Positions 1 to 6,811 of a stretch of 64,000 nt of DNA are shown here, piece after piece. The stretch comes from an uncultured Eubacteriales bacterium (lineage in GTDB: Bacteria > Bacillota > Clostridia > Oscillospirales > Oscillospiraceae), in assembly GCA_900316205.1 (NCBI GenBank), contig ONBX01000001.1, forward strand, positions 19,373 through 83,372. Reading direction: 5' to 3'. The notes under the pieces are model-generated. The model did no database searches. It had not been told where the DNA came from and worked only from the letters and a program-made list of their open reading frames with translations. A program made the position numbers and the translations under genes. Every line of letters starts with the position of its first letter. Position 1 is the first letter of the stretch.

Positions 1-840
1 GCTGTCCCGGATGTTGTCAAAACCCAGCAGCGACAGGTCCTCCGGGATGCGCAGACCGATCTCCTCCGCCGCCTGCATGATGCCCAGAGCATTGGTGTCG
101 GTGGCGGCGAAGATGGCGGAGAAGCGCAGCTCCTGGGAGAAGAGCTGCTTTGCCAACTGGTAGCCGTACTTGATGGAGGAAGAGGAGAAGGTGTTGTTGC
201 AGTAGCGTGGCGTCAGCCCAAAGTGCTCGCAGGCGGCGGCGTAGCCCTCCGCACGCAGCTGATGGGTGGTGCTGGCCCGGCGGCGGCCGAAGTAGAGGAT
301 GTCCCGGTGGCCCAGCTTGTAGAGATACTCCATGCCGATCTGGGCGCCCCGGAAATTATCCACAGAGACGTAGCTCTCCGGCACCTCCCGCAGGTTTTCT
401 CCGATAAAGACCGTGGGGATGCGGCTGAGGTAGGGGGAGAGCTTGTTGTAGCTCTCCATGCCGGAGGGGATCAGCAAGACCCCGTCCACCTGCCGGCCAA
501 TCATCAGCTCGAAGAGCTCCCGCTCCTGCTCCGGGTCCCGGGAGGAATTGCAGAGGATGATGTTGTAGCCCCTGGCTCGCACCTGCCGGTCGATGTGGTA
601 GGCCAGCTCCGCCATGAAGGGGTTGTTCACACTGGTGAGGATCAGCCCCAGGAGCTTGGTGCTCTTCATGACCATGGAGCGGGCCACGGTATTGGCTGTG
701 TAGTTCATGTCCTTGCAGATCTGCAGGATCCTCTCCCGGGTCTCCTGGCTGATCTCCGGGCTGCCCGTCAGGGCGCGGGAGACGGTGGAATAGGAGACGC
801 CGGCGGCCTTGGCCACGTCTTTGATGGTTACATTTTTCAT
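1..840 (-). CDS. LacI/GalR-family transcriptional regulator (3' end outside window)
   Basis: The gene reads from ATG at 840 towards the window edge, giving 280 residues without a stop. The N-terminus (TIKDVAKAAGVSYSTVSRAL) is a classic LacI helix-turn-helix plus hinge, followed by a periplasmic-binding-protein-like effector domain (LGLILTSVNNPFMAEL, then GFDNIRDS at the cut end). LacI members are normally about 330-340 residues, so roughly 55 are missing. It is divergent from the HAD/phosphoglycerate-mutase-like cluster starting at 1202, and a LacI-type palindrome lies in front of that cluster, so it probably controls it in response to a sugar or sugar phosphate. The effector is not readable from sequence. 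Confidence 0.93.
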   Translation of the reverse strand, partial: MKNVTIKDVAKAAGVSYSTVSRALTGSPEISQETRERILQICKDMNYTANTVARSMVMKSTKLLGLILTSVNNPFMAELAYHIDRQVRARGYNIILCNSSRDPEQERELFELMIGRQVDGVLLIPSGMESYNKLSPYLSRIPTVFIGENLREVPESYVSVDNFRGAQIGMEYLYKLGHRDILYFGRRRASTTHQLRAEGYAAACEHFGLTPRYCNNTFSSSSIKYGYQLAKQLFSQELRFSAIFAATDTNALGIMQAAEEIGLRIPEDLSLLGFDNIRDS

Positions 841-1122
841 AACGATCCCCTCGTGACGAAAATTTCCGGAATTATATCGAAAACATTGTACCCCATCCCT
901 TCCAAAAACGCAAGGTCATTTTTGTGAAATATCACGGAGAAGCCGCCAAAGATATTGGGCGATCCGGGCAAGCTTCTGGTGAAAATGACGGAGAAAAGGA
1001 AAAAACACTTCAAATGCCGGAAAAACCCGGGAATGAACCGGAAATATCCTGTAAAGAACGCGGAAAAGTTCCGAAAACGATTAAAAAAGCTTGAAAACTC
1101 TCAATATAAGGGAAACTAATGC
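841..1122. other. Intergenic region between LacI regulator and HAD cluster
   Basis: A 282-base AT-richer stretch holding the divergent control region. No open reading frame with a ribosome site was seen. On the minus strand a TATAAT-like hexamer (complement of 871-876) could be the -10 of the regulator, but a matching -35 is weak. The plus-strand promoter follows at 1123. Confidence 0.5.
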
Positions 1123-1151
1123 TTGACGGATAGAAGAAAAAGCGGTATCCT
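1123..1151 (+). promoter_or_regulatory. Sigma-A promoter of the HAD/PGM-like cluster
   Basis: TTGACG at 1123-1128, 17-base spacer, TATCCT at 1146-1151. The transcript would start near 1158, placing the AAACGTTT palindrome just inside the leader, the usual place for a LacI-type roadblock or operator. Confidence 0.7.
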
Positions 1152-1165
1152 GTTAGAGGAATGAA

Positions 1166-1180
1166 TCGGAAACGTTTGAG
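1166..1180. promoter_or_regulatory. LacI-type operator candidate
   Basis: TCGGAAACGTTTGAG contains the 8-base palindrome AAACGTTT (1170-1177) with the central CG typical of LacI/GalR operators. It lies between the promoter and the first HAD gene and next to the divergent LacI gene. The link to that regulator is inference from position. Confidence 0.55.
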
Positions 1181-1201
1181 TATCAAGAAAGGAGCGCTGT
1201 G

Positions 1202-1945
1202 ATGATCAAAGCTGTGCTGTTTGACCTGGGCGGAACGCTGCACACGTCCTCCACCTCCCCGGAGAGAGACCTGTGGTTCTGCCGGCGTATCCTGGATCGG
1301 ATGGGGGATTACGGCATCCATCTGGATGGCGGCGCAGAGCTGCTGGTAAGGCGCCTGCCTGTGAACAGCGAGATCTACAAGCATGAGTCGGAGCAGAGCC
1401 TGCGGGAGCTGCCCGCGGCGGAGATCTGGAGCAAGTATTATCTCCGGGAATACGGCCTCACGGCGGAGGAGCTTGCGCCCTTTGCCGAAGAGTTGAGCTT
1501 TCTCTATGACTATGAGCGGCCCCGCGTGATGCGCAGGCCCCATCTGAAGGAGACGATGGAGGGACTCCGGGCCATGGGGCTTCGTATTGGGGTCATCAGC
1601 AACATCATCTCCCGTTCGGTGGTGCGCCATTTCCTTGCGGAATACGGCATCGAGGAGCTGATGGACTGTGTCATTACCTCGGCGGAGACTGGAATCCGCA
1701 AGCCTTCGCCGGAGATCTTCCGCATTGCGGAAAAGACCATGGACCTGAAGCCGGAGGAGCTTGCCTATGTGGGGGACACCATCTCCCGGGATGTGATCGG
1801 CACCCGCAGAGCCGGCTGGGCCTGCATGATCCAGATCAGAAACCCCTCCATTGCCCACCGGGATGTTGGCCTGGAGAACGCGGGCTGGGAGCCGGATTAC
1901 CGCATCGAGGACCTGGCTGAGATCCCGGCGATCCTGAAACGATAA
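1202..1945 (+). CDS. HAD-superfamily hydrolase, tandem paralogue 1
   Basis: A 247-residue HAD protein, first of four tandem paralogues. Motif I is FDLGGTL with nucleophile Asp8, but the usual second Asp (DxD) is Gly. Motif II is the Ser in GVISN, motif III the Lys in IRKPSPEIF, and motif IV the GD in YVGDTISRD; this order fits HAD subfamily IA, with a helical cap between motifs I and II. ATG 1202 is preferred over GTG 1199 because GGAG at 1191-1194 sits 7 bases upstream of it. Most HADs are small-molecule phosphatases; the substrate is unknown. DxG motifs occur in active enzymes such as YihX, so it need not be dead. Confidence 0.9.
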   Translation: MIKAVLFDLGGTLHTSSTSPERDLWFCRRILDRMGDYGIHLDGGAELLVRRLPVNSEIYKHESEQSLRELPAAEIWSKYYLREYGLTAEELAPFAEELSFLYDYERPRVMRRPHLKETMEGLRAMGLRIGVISNIISRSVVRHFLAEYGIEELMDCVITSAETGIRKPSPEIFRIAEKTMDLKPEELAYVGDTISRDVIGTRRAGWACMIQIRNPSIAHRDVGLENAGWEPDYRIEDLAEIPAILKR

Positions 1946-1988
1946 GGAAAAATCGATAAAACAGATACAAAGAAAGGAAGGACGGAAC

Positions 1989-2717
1989 ATGCAGAATCTG
2001 GATGCCATTTTCTTTGACGTTGGCGCAACGCTTCGCTATGTGGTGGAGGACAAGGAATTTGCCGCCGCCGCCGAGCGGGAGCTGATGGAACTGGTAGGCT
2101 CCACTGAAGAGCACGACGCTTTTTTTGAAAAGCTCAATAAAAACTGGAAGGCCTATCGCAAGTGGGCCAAGACCGAACTTTTGGACGTGTCCGAGATGGA
2201 GCTATGGCTCCAGTATCTGCTGCCGGACTATCCTGCGGATAAGGTGGCGCCCAACGCCGCTCGGCTCACCCGGCTCTGGCGGGACCATGACGGCCGCCGC
2301 GTGGTACACGAGGGCACCCTGGAGACCCTGCGGGAGCTGCAGCGCCGGGGCTATAAGCTTGGCATCATCGCCAACACCATCACCGAGACCGAGATCCCCG
2401 ACTGGATGTGCCGGGACCATGTGGCGGACTGCTTCAAAACAGTGATCCTCTCCTCCAAGGTGCGTCTGCGCAAGCCGGACCCGGCGATCTATCTGCTGGG
2501 CGCCCGCTGCATCGGCTCCGCCCCGGAAGCCTGCGCCTACGTGGGCGACAACCCGGTCCGTGACGTGGAAGGAGCCAAGGCTGCAAACTTCGGCGCCATG
2601 GTGCTCTTCGAGGATGCCGGCACCGCCGACCGGGAAGGCAAGGCCCCCACGGTCCTGCCGGACTATACCATCAAGTCCATCCCCGAGCTGCTGGATCTCT
2701 TCCCGCCCAGGACCTGA
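1989..2717 (+). CDS. HAD-superfamily hydrolase, tandem paralogue 2
   Basis: A 242-residue HAD subfamily IA protein. Motif I is FFDVGATLRYV (second Asp again Gly), motif II GIIANT, motif III LRKPDPAIY, motif IV YVGDNPVRDVEG. The start has AAAGGAAGG about 8 bases upstream. It lies 43 bases after paralogue 1 and 10 bases before paralogue 3, so the genes are probably co-transcribed. It shares with paralogues 3 and 4 a cap segment of the type LW..WLLPDYP / MTYQYR. This makes 2-4 closer to each other than to paralogue 1. Substrate unknown; hydrolase activity is inferred from the family. Confidence 0.9.
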   Translation: MQNLDAIFFDVGATLRYVVEDKEFAAAAERELMELVGSTEEHDAFFEKLNKNWKAYRKWAKTELLDVSEMELWLQYLLPDYPADKVAPNAARLTRLWRDHDGRRVVHEGTLETLRELQRRGYKLGIIANTITETEIPDWMCRDHVADCFKTVILSSKVRLRKPDPAIYLLGARCIGSAPEACAYVGDNPVRDVEGAKAANFGAMVLFEDAGTADREGKAPTVLPDYTIKSIPELLDLFPPRT

Positions 2718-2727
2718 GGAGGGCGGT

Positions 2728-3459
2728 ATGAAAGAGATCAAGGGCGTATTCTTTGACCTGGGCGGCACCCTCCGTATCGCGGAGCAGGTGCCGGAGCACC
2801 AGGAGGCCGCCAAGCGCCGCATGGCGGAGCTGGCGGGATATGAGGATGTTCAGGCCTTCATCGACATGGTGGAGCAGCGCTATCTGCCCTACCGGGACTG
2901 GGCCCTGGGCGAGATGAAGGAGAGCAGCGATTTCGAGCTCTGGCACAAGTGGCTGCTGCCGGAGATGGATGAGGAGAAGGTCCGGGCGATCTGCCATGAG
3001 ATGACCTATCAGTACCGCCAGGTCAAGGGCCTGCGCCATCTGGTGGAGGGCGGCCGGGAGGTCATCGAGACCCTGCACAGGCGGGGCTACAAGCTGGGCA
3101 TCATCTCCAATCTCATCGGTGAATATGAGATCTACGACTGGCTGCGGGACGATGGCCTGGAGCAGTACTTTGACGCGGTGATCCTCTCGCCGGTGGTAGG
3201 CATCCGCAAGCCGGACCCCAGAATGTACTGGCTGGGCTGCGAGAAGCTGGGCCTGGAGGCAGGGGAGTGTGCCTCCGTTGCCGATAATCTGGACCGGGAC
3301 ATCACCGGCGCCATCACGGCGGGCATCGGGGCCAATATCCTCTTCATCAGCCCTCAAAAGCTGGCAAAGAAGACCATTACCGACGCCAATCGACCCGATT
3401 ACATCGTCCACCGGTTCCTGGACATTCTGGATCTGCCCATGCTGCAGGGAGGAAAATGA
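2728..3459 (+). CDS. HAD-superfamily hydrolase, tandem paralogue 3
   Basis: A 243-residue HAD protein starting MKEIKGVFFDLGGTL at ATG 2728, with GAGGAGGG just upstream; the open frame extends further 5' but without HAD similarity. Motif II is GIISNL, motif III IRKPDPRMY. Motif IV reads SVADNLDRD, where the usual Gly before Asp is Ala. As in its neighbours the second motif I Asp is replaced by Gly. Its TGA overlaps the ATG of paralogue 4 (ATGA), indicating translational coupling. Its cap closely resembles that of paralogue 4 (YRDWALGEMK versus YREWALHFYC), consistent with recent duplication. Confidence 0.9.
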   Translation: MKEIKGVFFDLGGTLRIAEQVPEHQEAAKRRMAELAGYEDVQAFIDMVEQRYLPYRDWALGEMKESSDFELWHKWLLPEMDEEKVRAICHEMTYQYRQVKGLRHLVEGGREVIETLHRRGYKLGIISNLIGEYEIYDWLRDDGLEQYFDAVILSPVVGIRKPDPRMYWLGCEKLGLEAGECASVADNLDRDITGAITAGIGANILFISPQKLAKKTITDANRPDYIVHRFLDILDLPMLQGGK

Positions 3460-4190
3460 TGGAACAGAACATCAACACCATATTTGTAGACCTGGGGGAC
3501 ACCTTCCGGGTCATTCGCAAGGATCCGGCCTATGAGCTGGAGGCCAAGACCGTGATCACAAAGTGCCTGGGCACAGACGAGGACCCCACGGAGTTTTACC
3601 GCCGGGTCATCGAACCCCGCTATGACAAGTACCGCGAATGGGCCCTGCACTTCTACTGCGAGGCCCCGGTGAAGGAACTCTGGACCCGCTGGCTGGCCTA
3701 TGACTTTCCCCGGGAGCGGGTGGAGGCCGCGGCAGACGAGATGACCTATGCCTATCGCCGCACCAAGGGCGAGCGGGTGGTCACCGACGGCGGTATCGAG
3801 ACCGTGAAGGAGCTTTATGCCCGGGGCTACACCCTGGCCATCGTCAGCGACCTGGTGGGTACCAAGGAGGTGGACGAGTGGCTGGACCGGGACGGGCTGC
3901 GTCCCTATTTCAAGAGCGTGCAGCAGTCCTCCGTCTGCCTGATCCGCAAGCCCCATCCCGCCATTTACTATTACGCCCTGGCCGAGTGCGGCGCCGATCC
4001 CAAGCGCACCTGCTACGTGGGCGACAATCTGAACCGGGACATCGTGGGCGCCAAGGCCGCGGGCCTGGGCATGACGGTGGCGGTGCAGTATCCCAACAAG
4101 AAACCCCAGACCGTGACGGACGAAAACCGCCCCGACCGGTTCATTACCCATTTTTCACAGCTGCTGGACATTTTCCCGCCGCTGCGCTGA
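3459..4190 (+). CDS. HAD-superfamily hydrolase, tandem paralogue 4
   Basis: A 243-residue HAD protein. Two adjacent ATGs (3456 and 3459) are possible; AGGGAGG at 3446-3452 is only 3 bases from the first but 6 from the second, so 3459 is preferred. Motif I is IFVDLGDTF, motif II AIVSDL, motif III IRKPHPAIY, motif IV YVGDNLNRDIVG. The gene overlaps paralogue 3 and is followed 16 bases later by the permuted phosphoglycerate-mutase-like gene with an AGGAGG site between. The fixed order of four HADs then a mutase-like enzyme suggests they act on related phospho-metabolites, but no substrate can be named. Confidence 0.9.
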   Translation: MEQNINTIFVDLGDTFRVIRKDPAYELEAKTVITKCLGTDEDPTEFYRRVIEPRYDKYREWALHFYCEAPVKELWTRWLAYDFPRERVEAAADEMTYAYRRTKGERVVTDGGIETVKELYARGYTLAIVSDLVGTKEVDEWLDRDGLRPYFKSVQQSSVCLIRKPHPAIYYYALAECGADPKRTCYVGDNLNRDIVGAKAAGLGMTVAVQYPNKKPQTVTDENRPDRFITHFSQLLDIFPPLR

Positions 4191-4206
4191 AGGAGGACAA
4201 GACAGA

Positions 4207-5775
4207 ATGTTTGACAAGAGCTTTCACGGCGGCGAGGCCCTGGCCAAGGCCGTAGAGAATGCCTATGTCCAGGGCCAGACCGATTACTCCCTGGAACCCA
4301 TGGTCCTGGTGGACGAGAAGGAAGAGCCGGTGGGCAAGATCAAAAACGGCGACCATGTGGTGTTCTGCTGCCGCCGGGGCGAACGGGAGATCGAGCTTAC
4401 CGAGGCCTTCACCGACAAAGACTTTCCTCATTTCCAGCGGGAGTACATGCCGGATCTGGACTTCGCCATCATGACCATGTATCACGAGAAGTTCAAGAAC
4501 CTGCCTATCGCCTTTGCCCCCGAGCGGGTACAGAAGCCTCTGGCCCAGGTGCTCAGCGAGGCGGGGCTTAGGCAGTTTCACTGCTCCGAGTCGGAGAAGT
4601 ATGCCCATGTGACCTTCTTCTTCAACGGCGGCTATAACCAGCCCTTCCCGGGGGAGACGGACCTCTGCATCCCGTCTCCCAAGGGCATCCCCTTCGATCA
4701 GCAGCCGGTGCTGAGCCTGCCCACCGTGGCGGAGAAGGTGCAGGGTGCCGTGGACGAGGGCTATGATTTCATCGTCACGAACTTCGCCAACGGCGACGTC
4801 ATCGGCCACACCGCGAACAAGGACGCCAAGCTGGAGGCTGCCGCGGCGATCAGCCGTTATGTAAACCAAGTGGCCAACTACGCCAAAGACAAGGGCTATG
4901 TGGTGGCCGTCACGGCGGACCACGGCAACATCGAGGCCCTCTATACTAAGGAGGGCAAGCCCCATGTGGCCCACACCACAAACCTGGTGCCCTTCCTGAT
5001 CCTGGACCCCCAGGGCAGGGAAGTGACGCTGCGGGACGGCCGCCTGGGCGACGTGGCCCCCACCATCCTCTCGGTACTGGGGCTGGAGCAGCCGGAGGAG
5101 ATGACCGGACACAGCCTCATCGAGACGCCCGACTTCCACAATGACAAGATGATGCTCATCATCCTGGACGGCTGGGGCTTCGGCACCAGGGACGAGGGCG
5201 ACGCCATCTACCTGGCCGATACCCCCGAGTGGGACGCGATGCTGGCAAAGTACCCCCGCAGCAAGCTCCGCGCCTCCGGCGAGGACGTGGGTCTGAAGGC
5301 GGGCAAGGCCGGCAACTCCGAGGCCGGACACAACAATCTCGGCGCCGGGCGGATCGTGGCCCAGGACGACGTGCGCATGGACCAGTCCATTCAGGACGGT
5401 TCCTTCAAGCGCAACCCCGTTTTCCTCCACGCCATCGAATCGGCGAAGCGGGAGGGCACGGCCCTGCATCTGCTCTCCTATCTCACGGAGAAGTCCAGCC
5501 ACGGCTGCATCGACTATCCCCTGATGCTCACCGAGATGGCCGAGGGGGTGGAGCAGGTCTACCTGCACATCATCTTTGACGGCCGCAGCACCGAGCCGGG
5601 GTCCGCGCCCGCCATGCTCCGGGCGCTGGACGAAAAGCTCGCCGCCATCGGCCGCGGCGTGATCGTGGACGGCGTGGGCCGGGGCGTAGCTCTGGACCGG
5701 GACAAGAATTATGCCAAGGTGAAGCGCGCCTACGACGCCATGACCATCGGCACCGGCACTCCCTACCGGGCCTGA
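4207..5775 (+). CDS. Circularly permuted cofactor-independent phosphoglycerate mutase-like enzyme
   Basis: The 522-residue protein has the length of GpmI but its halves are swapped. Residues 1-310 match the C-terminal half of GpmI (RRGER, EKYAHVTFFFNGG, NFANGDVIGHT, TADHGN, HTTNLVPF); residues 314-522 match the N-terminal half (LIILDGWGF, GNSEAGHNNLGAGR, FDGRSTEP, ALDRD). Using B. stearothermophilus numbering, the predicted counterparts are D12=D321, S62=S371, H123=H432, R153=R460, R185/R191=R492/R498, R261/R264=R57/R60, K336=K131, D403/H407=D197/H201, D444/H445=D238/H239 and H462=H256. Only D154 is changed (S461). Metal and nucleophile sites are thus intact and an active phosphotransferase is likely; the substrate may differ from 3-phosphoglycerate. 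AGGAGG lies 10 bases before ATG 4207. Confidence 0.85.
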   Translation: MFDKSFHGGEALAKAVENAYVQGQTDYSLEPMVLVDEKEEPVGKIKNGDHVVFCCRRGEREIELTEAFTDKDFPHFQREYMPDLDFAIMTMYHEKFKNLPIAFAPERVQKPLAQVLSEAGLRQFHCSESEKYAHVTFFFNGGYNQPFPGETDLCIPSPKGIPFDQQPVLSLPTVAEKVQGAVDEGYDFIVTNFANGDVIGHTANKDAKLEAAAAISRYVNQVANYAKDKGYVVAVTADHGNIEALYTKEGKPHVAHTTNLVPFLILDPQGREVTLRDGRLGDVAPTILSVLGLEQPEEMTGHSLIETPDFHNDKMMLIILDGWGFGTRDEGDAIYLADTPEWDAMLAKYPRSKLRASGEDVGLKAGKAGNSEAGHNNLGAGRIVAQDDVRMDQSIQDGSFKRNPVFLHAIESAKREGTALHLLSYLTEKSSHGCIDYPLMLTEMAEGVEQVYLHIIFDGRSTEPGSAPAMLRALDEKLAAIGRGVIVDGVGRGVALDRDKNYAKVKRAYDAMTIGTGTPYRA

Positions 5776-5793
5776 GATCCTGCATACAAATTC

Positions 5794-5816
5794 CTCCCGC
5801 CCCATCGGGGCGGGAG
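5794..5816 (+). terminator. GC-rich hairpin after the PGM-like gene
   Basis: Perfect 10-base stem CTCCCGCCCC/GGGGCGGGAG with a 3-base loop. No T-run follows, so it may stabilise the 3' end of the upstream mRNA or attenuate rather than fully terminate before the kinase gene at 5848. Confidence 0.5.
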
Positions 5817-5847
5817 AGAAGCATTTTATAAAGAGGTTAGGAAGCAG

Positions 5848-6732
5848 ATGAAAGAATACGATCTGATGATCCTGGGCCCGGCTACCCGGGACGTGAACAT
5901 CGATTATACCGGGGCGGAGGACCGGAGCGCCGGCGGCGCTGTGACCTTCTGCACCCCCGCGGCCCGGGCCATGGGCGCCCGCGTCTTTGCGGCGGTGAAG
6001 ATCGCCCCGGAGGACCGGGACATCATGGATGTCTTCGACATGCCGGAGGAGGACAAGGCCCTCTTACCCTCGAAGCGCACCACCCTCATGCGCAATGAGT
6101 ACTTCACCCCGGACCGGGAACGCCGCCGCTCCGGCTGCGCCGCCCAGTCCGACCCCATTCTGCCCGACGAGCTGCCTGAGATCTCCTGGAAGCTCTGCCA
6201 CCTGGCGGGCCTGCTCTACGGGGACTTCCCGGAAGAGCTGCTGGAGGAACTGCACAAGAGAGCGCTGCTCTCCGCCGACGCCCAGGGCTTCCTGCGGCAC
6301 AACGTGGGCGGCAGCATGTCCCTGCACGACTGGGAAGAGAAGCTGCGTTTTCTGCCCTGGATGGACTTTTTCAAGACCGACGCCGCCGAGGCGGAGATGC
6401 TCACCGGCCTTTCCGACCGGGAGGCTGCGGCCCGGCAGCTCGTGGCCTGGGGCGCGAAGGAAGTCATGGTCTCCCACAACGCAGAGATGCTGGTCTGCGA
6501 TGGGGAGCACATCGCCACCTGCCCGGTGAAGGCCCGGAACCTCTCCGGCCGCACGGGCAGGGGCGATACCACCTTTGGCTCCTATCTTGCCATGCGGATG
6601 ACGGGACATGATATGGAAACCTCGCTGCTCTATGCCACCGCCTGCGTCTCGCTCAAGATGGAGACACCGGGGGTCTTCAAGGGCAGCATCCAAGATGTGG
6701 AGGATTATATTCGCGAATTCTATCAGGCATGA
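5848..6732 (+). CDS. PfkB-family (ribokinase-type) carbohydrate kinase
   Basis: A 294-residue protein with the PfkB fold. It starts YDLMILGPATRDVNIDY, has a small glycine patch (SAGGAVTF) near residue 31, and ends in the family signature GRTGRGDTTFGSYLA, where Asp240 is the predicted catalytic base. These enzymes transfer the gamma-phosphate of ATP to a sugar, nucleoside or related alcohol. The usual GG substrate motif near the N-terminus is present, but the sequence is divergent and the substrate cannot be assigned. It follows the permuted mutase gene with a hairpin between, and probably belongs to the same LacI-controlled cluster: a kinase with four possible phosphatases and a phosphotransferase-like enzyme. 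Confidence 0.85.
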   Translation: MKEYDLMILGPATRDVNIDYTGAEDRSAGGAVTFCTPAARAMGARVFAAVKIAPEDRDIMDVFDMPEEDKALLPSKRTTLMRNEYFTPDRERRRSGCAAQSDPILPDELPEISWKLCHLAGLLYGDFPEELLEELHKRALLSADAQGFLRHNVGGSMSLHDWEEKLRFLPWMDFFKTDAAEAEMLTGLSDREAAARQLVAWGAKEVMVSHNAEMLVCDGEHIATCPVKARNLSGRTGRGDTTFGSYLAMRMTGHDMETSLLYATACVSLKMETPGVFKGSIQDVEDYIREFYQA

Positions 6733-6811
6733 TACGAAAAAACTATTGGCAACAGCCTGTATGATATGATAGACTTTATGGTATAAGTGAATCACGGAGG
6801 GAGACAGAACG

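Noticed and set aside
841-1122. Riboswitch or small RNA in the LacI-HAD gap
   Set aside because: No stable conserved hairpin series seen; AT-rich promoter DNA explains the region.
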